Positions 52,285 to 62,067 of a DNA stretch of 64,000 nucleotides are shown here, in pieces. The position numbers were made by a program, and so were the translations under genes. Position 1 is the stretch's first letter. Each line of letters begins with the position of its first letter. This DNA is from Cherax quadricarinatus. Its lineage: Eukaryota > Arthropoda > Malacostraca > Decapoda > Parastacidae. The notes beneath the pieces were generated by a model. That model did not search any database and had not been told where the DNA came from. It worked only from the letters and a program-made list of their open reading frames with translations. The DNA is taken from assembly GCF_038502225.1 (NCBI RefSeq), contig NC_091293.1, forward strand, positions 822,727 to 886,726, read 5' to 3'.

Positions 52285-52735
52285 ATACAGTTACATAGAT
52301 TATCATACATAGCAGTGTATGTATAGAGAACCTGGGATAACCCAGAAAAGTCAGACAGTGACTTATTTCCAGTACCTGGCTTGGGCTTGCCATATATGAT
52401 TTTTGGTAAATATTTTTTTTTCTCGGTTGTTGGGCTATCTCATTGAAACTTGGGCAGTGTATGACGGACAGATGCTTCTTAACGTACAACAAAAATAAAA
52501 AAGACAGACGATAAATAAGGGGGTTCACTTCTCAGCCATTAGCCGCCTCTTTGCAGTATATTTTCGTATGGTTTTTATGGTTGTATTCTCATTTTTTGGA
52601 CTCATTTGATAGAATGGAAGATATATTACAGAAATAGACATGATTTTGATTGCTTTCATGACGAAAAGTACCTTGAAAGAGTTTAAAGTAGCGGAAATGT
52701 TCAATTTTTGCCGATGTTCAATGAACTGTGTAAGT
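52285..52735. repeat. composite repeat, copy 2 (empty site)
   Basis: Direct duplicate of 51165-51870 lacking the SINE: ggtaaatatt runs straight into tttctcggttg. Confidence 0.75.
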
Positions 52736-52934
52736 CAAGTTGGCTAATTTTATTAAGTGTATTCTAACCTAACCACTGTAATTCGGCAAACCCAGTAATC
52801 CGGCACACTACAGGTCCCAATGATGCCGGATTTGTGATGGAGAACCTGTACCTAGAAAATACTGGAGGGACTGGTCCTGAATCACCACGCAGACATTGCT
52901 CTATTAAAAAAAAAAAAAAGCAAGAGGCTCGGCA

Positions 52935-53101
52935 TTATTATATATTATTATAATCATGGGGGAGTGCTAAACCCGTAGAATTATACAGCGCATGTGGGGG
53001 GGGATGGGAGGCATATAGGCTCAGTTCGGGGAACTGGAGCACAGATCCAATTCCCTAGATCAAGAGCCACTCACCAGCGTCAAGGAGCCTCCCTTGAGGG
53101 G
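52935..53101 (-). repeat. SINE-like retroposon with 13-bp target duplication
   Basis: 167 bp flanked by aagaggctcggca on both sides (52922-52934, 53102-53114). On minus it runs from cccctcaagggaggctcc to a (TAA)n tail. No tRNA boxes were recognised, so the head origin is unknown. The duplication length and tail indicate LINE-type target-primed insertion. Confidence 0.75.
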
Positions 53102-53114
53102 AAGAGGCTCGGCA

Positions 53115-53408
53115 GACAGTGCAAAAATGTCCTCGGTGAAAAGCAGGGATGCTGTAAGTGTACTAAGAGATAATACATTAAGTGTAAGAGTGTCATGTAG
53201 GGGGGTATTGGACAAATGGATAATTGGGGAATATGGGAGTAAGGGATTATGTAGGCAGGGGATAGGCAGGCAAGGTGGTAGGAGAGATGATTAGCGGAGG
53301 TGGTAGGTAACATGAGGTCACTGGTGTTTACACCTTCACCTCTCATTACTCTACCCACCACACTACTCACCCTCTCACTACTTGAAATAAAATAATGAAA
53401 AGAGCAAA
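53115..53408. other. no feature recognised
   Basis: Purine-rich on plus up to 53310, then pyrimidine-rich. It contains the continuation of whatever the SINE and the next MITE interrupted. No gene is supportable. Confidence 0.4.
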
Positions 53409-53410
53409 TA

Positions 53411-53599
53411 CAGTGGACCCCCGGTTAACGATATTTTTTCACTCCAGAAGTATGTTCAGGTGCCAGTACTGACCGAATTTGTTCCCATAAGAAATATTGT
53501 GAAGTAGATTAGTCCATTTCAGACCCCCAAACATACACGTACAAATGCACTTACATAATTGGTCGCATTCGGAGGTAATCGTTATGCGGGGGTCCACTG
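53411..53599. mobile_element. Tigger-type MITE, 189 bp (copy 2)
   Basis: Same ends and length as 36633-36821, TA on both sides (53409-53410, 53600-53601), about four mismatches in 189 bp. Confidence 0.93.
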
Positions 53600-53601
53600 T
53601 A

Positions 53602-54180
53602 ATGGGGACAGTGAATATTACTATTCCACTCAAACACAGTTTAGTATAAGTCCTTGTACAATAATATATTTGGGAACGGGAGTTTAGGTAAATGGGGATG
53701 GTACATAAAAGCATTGAGACAGGGAATACAATCAACTTCACGAAACAGAACATAACTTACAATATAATTCAGAGGACAGTTCACCACAGGAACTATCCAT
53801 GCACTAGCCACAGGTCCCAAGACCTACACAGCCCGAGTACTGCTCCAAGCCAGTACTCTGCCCAGTGTCTCCAACAGTCTCTCCTCCTGAGACTCTCCAG
53901 CTCAGCTCTGCACACAGGCCAGAGCTCCGCTCAACTCTGCTGCTCAGAGCTCTGCATACAGCAGTAGCTCCGCTCGAAGTCTCCTTCCTTAGTTGTTCCT
54001 TGGGCTTATATTGTCCCGAGAGCACCCCCCCCCCACCCCCACAATGGGGTGTGCACCACGTGTTTTGACCCAACGCCGAATTCTGACGCGTCAAGAAAAA
54101 AAGACCTCAGACTTAAGCCGAAAAGGTGTGACTGACGGACATTTGCCAAGGCAAGGTGTGACCATATAATTGGTTAAATT
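53602..54180 (-). other. possible LTR promoter region
   Basis: On the minus strand a TATA-like aatataagcc (about 54009-54018) precedes a GAG/CTC-rich transcribed-looking region with repeated gcagagctctgagc-type words. It resembles the U3-R part of an LTR, but I could not find a partner repeat or clear borders. Confidence 0.25.
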
Positions 54181-54499
54181 AGGTCTCCCCAGAGACCTCA
54201 CAAGCCCAGCTGAACTACATCACAAGAGGCCCCAAGTCTCAATTACTAAGGGGGATTGCCAGTAGACCCCTGACTGTCTTCAAGAGAGAAATTTGTGTTC
54301 CTTAAGTTCTCTTCATGATTTTCCAGGCTGTTGTTCATATATCAAACTGTGTGGCCAACAGTAACAGCCTGGTTGATCAGGCTGTTACTGCTGATTTACC
54401 AGGAGGTCTGGTCTTGAAACATTCTTCATGTATCCTTTGGGTAAACATCCAGTTGCCTTGTGTGAGCACATCATATTAGATTGACTAGAGAAAAGTGGT
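54181..54499. other. no gene; SINE-like traces
   Basis: Around 54355-54412 cagcctggttgatcagg and aggaggtctggtc resemble part of the tRNA-SINE body near 11735-11750 (ccaggcctcc on minus). Nothing else is recognisable. Confidence 0.3.
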
Positions 54500-54612
54500 T
54501 TTTATGACTTGAAATTCTGCTGGATTGTGAGCAGGGTCTTACTCTTGGTAGTGGTGAAGGTAATGCCTGCTCTCTGAAGTGGGGGGTTGGGATGTTCCAG
54601 TCAGTGAGTAAT
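54500..54612 (+). pseudogene. RTE 3' stub
   Basis: Aligns with RTE 47585-47725 (ctggattgtgagcagggt; taatgcctgctctctgaag). Strongly decayed. Confidence 0.5.
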
Positions 54613-54644
54613 ACGAATTGTGTTGTCAGCAAAATACAGTAGGA

Positions 54645-54722
54645 CCCCGCTTTATGGTTTTTCGTTAATACGGACATTTCAAATTATGACCAAAACTCGC
54701 CCCTCCCTCCTACCTGATTTGC
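54645..54722. mobile_element. pogo-like M terminus
   Basis: CAGTAGGACCCCGCTTTATGG and the following atttcaaattatgaccaaaa match element M at 16645-16730. The remainder is missing. Confidence 0.6.
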
Positions 54723-54840
54723 TAATGGAGTCTTCCTGCACCACTGGTGAATATAGGAAAGCCAGTGGCATTAGGTGACAAGCGTAACAGGCATAAATCA
54801 GCAGGAAGAGAAAAGAGAAAGGAGGGCTTCTGAAAATATA

Positions 54841-55621
54841 TTATACTAATAGTCGTAGTCCGAAAAATAAGATCGATGAATTGAGATTAGTTGCAAGTGC
54901 GGGAAACATTGATGTTTTTGCTGTAACTGAGATGGGGTTTAATATGAAAAATAGGGACATGCCTGCTGAATGTCACATTCAGGGTTTTAAATTGTTCAAA
55001 GTTGACAGAAGTATCGGAAAGGGGGGTGGGGTGGCACTCTGTCCGAGTTTGTTTAAACTGTTACACAAAAACAGGTATAAAGTCTGAATTACATACCAAG
55101 TCTGGGTAGAATTTTCAGAGGGGCACGAAAAATTGATTTTAGGTTTGATATACCGTCCCCCAAACTTGGATGGTGACCAAGGAAGACTACTGTGAGAGGA
55201 AATTGTTAGGGCCACAAGCATGATAATGTTGTAATTCTAGGGGACTTTAACTTTAATCAAATTGATTGGAATTCATTGACTGGGAATTTACAATTTAGCG
55301 ACTTATTAGAGGTAGTTCACGCTACATTTCATCACACAAGCATATAAAAACGAGCACTTAACCACAGTTAACAAAATTACAACACTATACGCATAACAAC
55401 GAGGTAGCCTAGCATTACCAGTTTGTTACAAAACATACAAGGGGGAAATAACCTGCTTGACTTGGTTTTGGTAAACAAGGAATCCCTTGTTAATAATTTA
55501 GAAATCTCAGAGGAACTTGGCACAAGCGACCACAAATCAATTACCTTTAGCATTGAATGGTAGTAGTATAATAGTAGGGATGACTCAGTAACAGTCCCAG
55601 ATTTTCACTTAGCAGATTACA
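54841..55621 (+). pseudogene. LINE A3 endonuclease
   Basis: Readable in pieces: ASAGNIDVFAVTEMGF (block with catalytic Glu), CHIQGFKLFKVDRS, GKGGGVAL, then in other frames LGDFNFNQIDW and the SDHKSITF end (about 55540). About 80 bp of foreign AT-rich sequence (55320-55435) interrupts it. Confidence 0.75.
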
Positions 55622-55625
55622 ATGG

Positions 55626-55941
55626 TGAACGAGATTATTGGTAATGCTGCAAGCGGGGTGTGAATTATAGATGTCTTCGGAGGCTTCTTACTTTATTTGT
55701 AAAGTAGTGGTGGGTACACAGGCTTGTGTGTTGTGCCCATGGCCCGGGTAGGGCCATGCCCACGAGAGGGAGAACTAATAGGCCTTGTGTCTTGCTGCTA
55801 GGCCGCTGTGTGACTGAGAGAGTGTAGGCCCAGCATCCCACAGACCTGGGCAGGCCCAGAGGGCAGCACTTTAGTGGCGCGAAATATGAACTAAGCTGGC
55901 GGACAGCATAGGCTGTCTGCAGACAGTACAGGCTGTCTACA
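55626..55941 (-). repeat. LTR (left copy, 316 bp)
   Basis: Direct repeat of 57807-58122. On plus it contains tgtgttgtgcccatgg and aggccttgtgtcttgctgct. Confidence 0.85.
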
Positions 55942-57047
55942 TACGCTCGGCCACCTACCTCGCGTTGGGACTGGTAAAAAAAACTCGCTCTCTCTCTCTC
56001 GTAGGAACAGGGCACAGAACACAAAATAAAAACATATTTATACATATGGACATGGAAAAAAAAACTTCCTACAGGGAGGGAAGAAAAAAACGTGGGGTGT
56101 GCTAAACATCGTGGTCGTAGGCAGTGAGCGTCGATGGGCATCGCTGCACACCTTCCTGCGTCTGGACAGATACTGCAACACAGGAGACATTGCTGCGGCT
56201 GAGCTGTGATGTAACAGGTTACGGTCTCCTCTGGAACGGTGAAGCAGTCATCGTAGGAGTCGCTGCAGGTTTTCACTCAACCTGGGGCACGACATGCTGG
56301 TGCCCTCGAGTGAGGCGTCGTCAAAACTCGGCAACTGGGCAGGACCTCTGGCAAGTGACTCAGGAGGACACTTCTTGACTGGTACTATCGCTGGGCTGTC
56401 ACTGCCGGCGAGTCGTGGCAGAGACAACTGGGCGAAACATCTGGGAGTCGTAACATCATACACCAGACTGCAGTGAGCGAGCTAGCAGTCAAAGTGACAT
56501 CTTTGTGCAGGCTGCTCACTGAAGCTTATGACACAGAGCCTGCCGACAGGGCTAACTGCGGCTTGACGAGTGTCATTCTCTCGGCAGTTGGAGTTATAGC
56601 AGAGGTTAGTCTAAGCATCCCCAGACTTGTTTCTCTACATAACCACTCTGAAGGTCTGGCGGTGAAGTGAAACAAATCTCTATGGGAATCGTAGCAGGTA
56701 CGATTCTGCAGAACATCTGTGAGCGACGAGCATAAGAGCTTTCTGTACACGGGGACTCGGGCTCTGGCTGACTGATATCAGCTGTCAAACGCGCTGGTCA
56801 CACTGGGTGACTAACACAAGGTGCTACACAAGGGTCTGACCGCAGACCTCACTGGACATATGGAAAACTTTACACACACCCACGGTGCGGTACATGGCTT
56901 AACTAGCAAATGGTGCTTTCCTGTGCGCAAAATTGACACTAAGCTATACATTAACATGTGAGAACACTGACTGAGAGGAATTAATTAACACACGACATAT
57001 ATCTTCTCTCAATCTTCTCGACAATACTGGCATATTTACTTAAGCAC

Positions 57048-57180
57048 TCGATGTGACATGTGATGTCAGGCGTGACGTCAGCAGACATCTCGAGGTGATG
57101 TCAGGCAGACATCGTGACGTCATGAAGTCGGGCAGCATCGTCAGTGACGTCAGCAGCATGGTGAGTCACATGGCTCGTAG
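57048..57180. promoter_or_regulatory. cluster of TGACGTCA-type sites
   Basis: Three copies of the CRE/ATF palindrome core TGACGTCA (57073-57080, 57115-57122, 57144-57151) within 80 bp of GTCAG-rich sequence inside the LTR element. Binding by CREB/ATF-like factors is only an inference from the motif. Confidence 0.45.
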
Positions 57181-57302
57181 ATCCGCGTGGCGTCGTCCAC
57201 ACCTCACGTGGCTTAGTGATCCACATGGCTTGCTGATCTATGTGGCATGCTGATCCACGGGACTTGTTGATCCACGTGGCTTGCTGATCCACGTGGCGTC
57301 GA
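57180..57302. repeat. tandem repeat of about 18 bp
   Basis: Six imperfect units of the type tgatccacgtggcttgc inside the LTR element. Each contains the E-box-like CACGTG or a variant. Confidence 0.8.
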
Positions 57303-57806
57303 GTGGCCTCGGATACACAGCACTGGCAAAGAATCCACACGAAAAACAGCAGAAAACACAGCAGAGGGAGTGGGCAGTGGTGAGTGTATGGTAGACGGGT
57401 GAGCGTGAGTAGGGCGAGCTTGGGCAAGACGAGGAAACGGCTACTTCCTCCTCCTCCCCCACCCACAAACACACTGGATGCATAAATCACCACAAAACTC
57501 ACCTCTGGCTTGCTGAAATAGCTGTGCTGAGCTGAACAACAGCAGCAGAACATACAAGTGACGCTGAACACGTGACTTGAGAAACGGCGTGGGACGCTGT
57601 AGCGTGGGGTCACTTATATTTCTCAAAGAAATTCGTCAATTTTCGGCTAGATCCTGCTTGTACCTGTGTCTGGATGCTGAAACGTGCAGGCACATCAGGA
57701 TAACTCGTTGAAAGATGGATGGGGTGATAAAGTGAAGATGACTTCATACCTCTTCCTTCCTCTCTCCAGGCAAACACAACTGCTGCGACCACCGCTGCTA
57801 CCAATG

Positions 57807-58122
57807 TGAACATGATTAATTGGTATTTCTGCAGTGGCATGGAGTCAATTATAGGGCTGCGAAGGGTTCTTCTTGCTTTGCAAATGCCGTAGGTGGGTAT
57901 ACAGGCTTGTGTGTTGTGCCCATGGTCCGGGTAGGGCCATGCCCATGAGAGGGAGAACTAATAGGCCTTGTATCTTGCTGCTAGGCTGCTGTGTGACTGA
58001 GTGTGGGCCCAGCATCCCACAGATCTGGGCAGGCCCAGAGGGCAGCATTTTAGTGGCGTGAAATATGAACTAAGCTGGCAGACAGCATAGGCTGTCTGTG
58101 CAGACAGTACAGGCTGTCTACA
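57807..58122 (-). repeat. LTR (right copy, 316 bp)
   Basis: Partner of 55626-55941 with identical length and both ends conserved. The first codons of LINE A3 resume after the ATGG duplication. Confidence 0.85.
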
Positions 58123-58230
58123 ATGGGCTTAGAGAACATTCATCTGTTGACTGGGGTAACGAAGAGAGCTATCAATACGAGAGATTTCTAAACACTATAC
58201 ATGCTGCCCAAAGAACATTTATCCCATATT

Positions 58231-58745
58231 TAGAACACAAGAACATAAGAGGATCACTGCAGCAGACCTCTTATGTCCTTTCTGAATCAAAACTTGTCTA
58301 ATATAAATCCATTACTGCAGGTTCTCTCTTGAAGAGACCTTGTTAATATCCCCTTTATTAATACCCATCCTCCACTTATACACTTCGATCATGTCTCCCC
58401 TCATTCTTCGTCTAACAAGAGAATGTAATTTAAGAGTCTTCAATCTTTCTTCATAAGGAAGATTTCTAATGCTATGTATTAATTTAGTCATTCTACACTG
58501 AATGTTTTCTAACGAATTTATGTCCATTCTGTAATATGGAGACCAGAACTGAGCTGCATAATCTTGGTGAGGCCTTACTAATGATGTATAAAGCTGCAGT
58601 ATAACCTCTGGATTTATGTTGCTTACACTTCTTGATATAAATCCCAATAATCTATTTGCCTTATTACGTACGCTTAGGCATTGCTGTCTTGGTTTAAGGT
58701 TGCTGTTCACCATAACCCCAAGTCCTTTTCTCAATCTGTATGGCT
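58231..58745 (-). pseudogene. LINE A4: ORF2 C-terminus and 3' end, minus
   Basis: 3' end with (taagaacataag) at about 58238, then minus-strand ORF 58734-58312 from QQCLSVRNKANRLLGFISRS to NKGDINKV. Nearly identical to A1 1920-2300 and holds the uninterrupted target of P2. It is 5'-truncated at about 58745. Confidence 0.8.
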
Positions 58746-58953
58746 AAGTTCTACATAATTGTTTCAAACGTAGTTACCAGGGAACTTAAGGAGGATTTAG
58801 ACAAACTCAATACCTGGTCAGAAAAGTGGCAGATGCAGTTCAATGTAGATAAATGCAAGGTTCTGAAGCTCGGGAGTGTCCATAACCCTAGCACTTATAA
58901 GTTAAATAATGTAGAACTTAGCCATACAGATTGCAAAAAGGACTTGGGGGTTA
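58746..58953 (+). pseudogene. LINE A5: ORF2 fragment, plus
   Basis: Reads ELKEDLDKLNTWSEKWQMQF and KVLKLGSVHNPSTYKLNNVE, the region just after the RT palm, and stops inside KDLGV. It is in inverted orientation to A4 and overlaps it by about 50 bp of the same LINE coordinates. Confidence 0.75.
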
Positions 58954-59123
58954 TAAGAACATAAGAACGATGGAACACTGCAGAAGGCCTACTGGCCCAT
59001 GCGAGGCAGGTCCAAGTCTCCTACCGGCTTAAGCCAATGCACCCAACCTAGTCAGGTCAGGTCACATTGACTTAAGGGAGGAACACGGCAACCGACCTGG
59101 TAGCACAAGCTATCAGGTCTAAC

Positions 59124-60877
59124 TCACACCCACCCACTTCTACTCATGTATTTATCCAACCTATTTTTAAAGCTACACAACGTTCTGGCCTCTATAACGG
59201 TACTTGGGAGTTTGTTCCACTCATCCACAACTCTATTACCAAACCAGTACTTTCCTATATCCTTCCTGAATCTGAATTTTTCCAACTTAAAACCATTGCT
59301 GCGAGTCCTGTCTAGGCTAGATATTTTCAGCACACTATTTACATCCCCTTTATTTATTCCTGTCTTCCATTTATACACCTCAATCATATCCCCCCGAATT
59401 CTACGTCTTTCTAGAGAGTGCAGTTTCAGGGCCCTTAGTCTATCCTCATAGGGAAGGTTTCTGATACATGGGATCAACTTTGTCATCCTCCTTTGTACAT
59501 TTTCCAGAGAATTTATATCCATTCTGTAATACGGTGACCAAAACTGTGCAGCATAATCTAAATGAGGCCTAACCAAGGATGTATAGAGTTGAAGAACAAC
59601 CTGAGGACTCCTATTATTTATGCTTCTTGATATGAAGCCAAGGATTCTATTAGCTTTATTGCGAACACTTATGCACTGTTGTCTTGGTTTCAGATTACTG
59701 CTAACCAGAACTCCTAAATCTTTTTCGCAATCCGTAATATTAAGATCTACATTATTTAGTTTATATGTGGCATGGTTATTGTCCTGTCCAACATTTAGAA
59801 CTTTGCATTTGTCTATATTAAACTGCATCTGCCACTTCTCCGACCACTGCATCAGTCTATTCAAATCTTCCTGGAGTGCTCGAATGTCCTCGTCAGAATG
59901 AATTCGACGGCCTATTTTGGTGTCATCGGCAAACTTGCCGATGTCGCTCTTTATGCCCTCATCTATGTCGTTTATGTAGATTGTGAACAGCAGGGGGCCC
60001 AACACTGACCCCTGTGGAACACCGCTCATGACGCTTCCCCACTCTGATTTCTCCCCATTTATGCAAACTCTCTGCTGCCTATTTGTCAACCATGCCTCTA
60101 TCCAGGAAAAAATCTCTCCTCCTATTCCATGTGCTTTAATTTTCCTCAATAGTCTCTGATGTGGGACCCTGTCAAAAGCCTTACTGAAGTCCATATACAC
60201 AATATCATATTCATTACCATGATCTACCTCCTCAAATACCTTAGTGAAAAAAGTTAATAAATTCGTAAGGCAGGAACGCCCCTTTGTAAAACCATGCTGA
60301 GATTCGTTGATTAATTTATGCTTTTCAAGGTGGCTACGAACTGCCTCGGCAATTATTGATTCCATAAATTTTCCCACTATGGAGGTTAGGCTTATTGGTC
60401 TATAGTTCGAAGCTAAGGACCTGTCACCTGTTTTGAAAATAGGTATCACATTTGCCATTTTCCACTTATCTGGCACCATGCCAGTTTGTAGTGATATGTT
60501 GAAAAGATTAGCCAAAGGTGTGCTAAGCTCCTCTTTACATTCCTTTAGAACCCTTGCATACAGTTCATCAGGGCCTGGGGATTTGTTAGGTTTTAATTTA
60601 TCTATTTGCCTAAGGACCATGTCACTTGTGACCCTAATAGTGCACAGTTTATTATCGTCCTGTTCTACATAATTTATCATTACTGGAATATCGCTGGTAT
60701 CCTCCTGTGTAAAAACTGAGAGGAAGTATGTGTTAAAAATTCTACACATTTCCTTATCACTGTCAGTGAGCTGACCTGAGGAACTTTTGAGTGGGCCTAT
60801 CTTGTCCCTGATCTTACTTCTGCATACCTGAAAGAATCCTTTTGGGTTAGTCTTCGATTCTCTTGCAACTTTAACCT
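59124..60877 (-). pseudogene. LINE A2 ORF2: reverse transcriptase half
   Basis: A 541-codon frame (from about 60749), preceded by a linker reading ESKTNPKGFF in the same frame. The RT has YRPISLTSIVGKFMESI, FTKGRS, MDFSKAFDRV, GVPQGSVLGPLLF and the catalytic FADD (near 59933-59922). The post-RT part holds RPHLDYAAQFWSP and ends GNRVVDEWNKLP. An apparent 2-nt loss near 60880 separates it from the endonuclease half; otherwise the protein looks whole. Confidence 0.9.
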
Positions 60878-62067
60878 CATAATCTCTTTGCTTTTCTAAT
60901 TCCCTTTTTTATTTCTCTCTTTAACTGAATATATCGATTTCTCAATTGCCCCTCTCCTCTTTTGATTTGCCTATATATGCCTCTCTTTTGACCAATCAGA
61001 TATTTTAATCTATTGTTCATCCATTTAGGATCATTTTTGTTTGATCTGATTTCCCTATTTGGAACATAATTTGACTGAGCAGCTAGAACTATGCCCTGGA
61101 AAGCATCATATCGGCAACCATCACCACCTACCTGACCCTTAGTCAGGTCATTCCAGTTCAGCCCACCTAAGTAATTTTTCAGTCCTATGAAATCAGCCAA
61201 GCGAAAGTCAGGGACGGAGACTTGATTGCCATTATTAGGGGAATTCCATGATATATTAAAACTGAGTGATTTGTGATCACTTTCCCCAAGCTCATCATTA
61301 ACCTCAAGATTATTAATTAGTGTTTCCCTACTGGCAAGAACCAAGTCAAGGAGGTTATTTCCCCTAGTTGGCTCTGTCACAAACTGTTTTAAAAAACAAT
61401 CCTGGATTGTATCAAGAAAGTCACCTGACTCTAAATTTCCTGTCAAATTGCTCCAGTCAATCTGTCTATAGTTGAAATCTCCCATTAGCACAACATTTTC
61501 GTATGTAGATGCCTTACGAATTTCGTCCCATAGAAGTTTACTGCACTCCCTATCAAGATTTGGGGCCCTGTAAATCACACCCAAAATTAGTTTTTCTCGG
61601 CCCTCGAGAAGCTGTAACCAAACAGATTCAGTGGCTGACGCTTCTAATTTAATATCTTGTCTAACACAACAATTTAAATTGTCTCTGGCATACATCGCTA
61701 CTCCACCACCTTTCCTGTTGACCCTGTCAGTGTGGAATAATTTATAGCCTTGTATGTGACATTCAGAGGGCATCTCTCTATCTTTCAGATTGAGCCAGGT
61801 CTCTGTTATAGCAATAATATCTATGTTTCCTGCACTTGCAATTAATCTTAGCTCATCTATCTTATTTCTTACACTCCTGCTATTAGTATAGTAAACCTTA
61901 AGGGAGCTAGTCCCTTGCTGCCCTCTGCTGTCCCCCTTTGTTTGCTGACCTGATCTATTGTCTTTATTTATAACTTCATGCTGAATGCCTTTTATACATT
62001 TACTGTTTCCAACCCAAGTGTTGCAACCTGCTTGTTTCCCACACACACCCATACCTCTATCTTCCAT
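60877..62067 (-). CDS. LINE A2 ORF2: endonuclease half
   Basis: 396 codons from the ATG at 62067, which overlaps the ORF1 stop in TGATG. The APE-type endonuclease spans about residues 60-275: VYYTNSRSVRNKIDEL (N-terminal block), AITETWLN (Glu), GGGVAMYARD, LILGVIYRAP, LMGDFNYRQIDW and SDHKSLSF (catalytic His pair). A Lys/Arg-rich linker follows (RYIQLKREIKKGIRKAKR), where the frame is lost. It would nick chromosomal DNA to prime reverse transcription. Confidence 0.88.
   Translation of the reverse strand: MEDRGMGVCGKQAGCNTWVGNSKCIKGIQHEVINKDNRSGQQTKGDSRGQQGTSSLKVYYTNSRSVRNKIDELRLIASAGNIDIIAITETWLNLKDREMPSECHIQGYKLFHTDRVNRKGGGVAMYARDNLNCCVRQDIKLEASATESVWLQLLEGREKLILGVIYRAPNLDRECSKLLWDEIRKASTYENVVLMGDFNYRQIDWSNLTGNLESGDFLDTIQDCFLKQFVTEPTRGNNLLDLVLASRETLINNLEVNDELGESDHKSLSFNISWNSPNNGNQVSVPDFRLADFIGLKNYLGGLNWNDLTKGQVGGDGCRYDAFQGIVLAAQSNYVPNREIRSNKNDPKWMNNRLKYLIGQKRGIYRQIKRGEGQLRNRYIQLKREIKKGIRKAKRL

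Larger units (their letters stand above)
50532..52848. mobile_element. pogo-like element X with internal insertions
   Basis: Ends CAGGTCCGCCATCACAAATC and the near-complement, with TA on both sides (50530-50531, 52849-52850). The interior holds an unclassified repeat (50855-51000), two copies of a LINE D-like/P-like composite and a SINE. No transposase was seen. Confidence 0.7.
55626..58122 (-). mobile_element. non-autonomous LTR element, 2497 bp
   Basis: Two 316-bp direct repeats (55626-55941 and 57807-58122), each starting TGAAC and ending CTACA, flanked by the 4-bp duplication ATGG (55622-55625, 58123-58126). On the minus strand the inner end of the right LTR is followed by CAT and then TGGTAGCAGCGGTGGTCG, which fits a tRNA primer-binding site. 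The 1865-bp interior has no gag, protease, RT or integrase, so it depends on another element. The two LTRs differ at tens of positions and so the insertion is not recent. Confidence 0.85.
54826..58230 (+). mobile_element. LINE A3 (CR1-like) split by an LTR element
   Basis: Plus-strand piece with the ORF2 endonuclease (54826-55625) continued at 58123-58230 after the LTR element. The sequences on either side join exactly at the counterpart of A1 4895-4905. The ORF is broken by frameshifts, and RT is missing downstream. Confidence 0.8.

Noticed and set aside
53602..54180. A solo LTR
   Set aside because: A TATA-like box and composition suggest it, but no TG/CA borders, target duplication or second copy could be shown.
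57180..57302. CRISPR-like array of short repeats
   Set aside because: Units are contiguous without spacers and lie inside an LTR element of a eukaryote.
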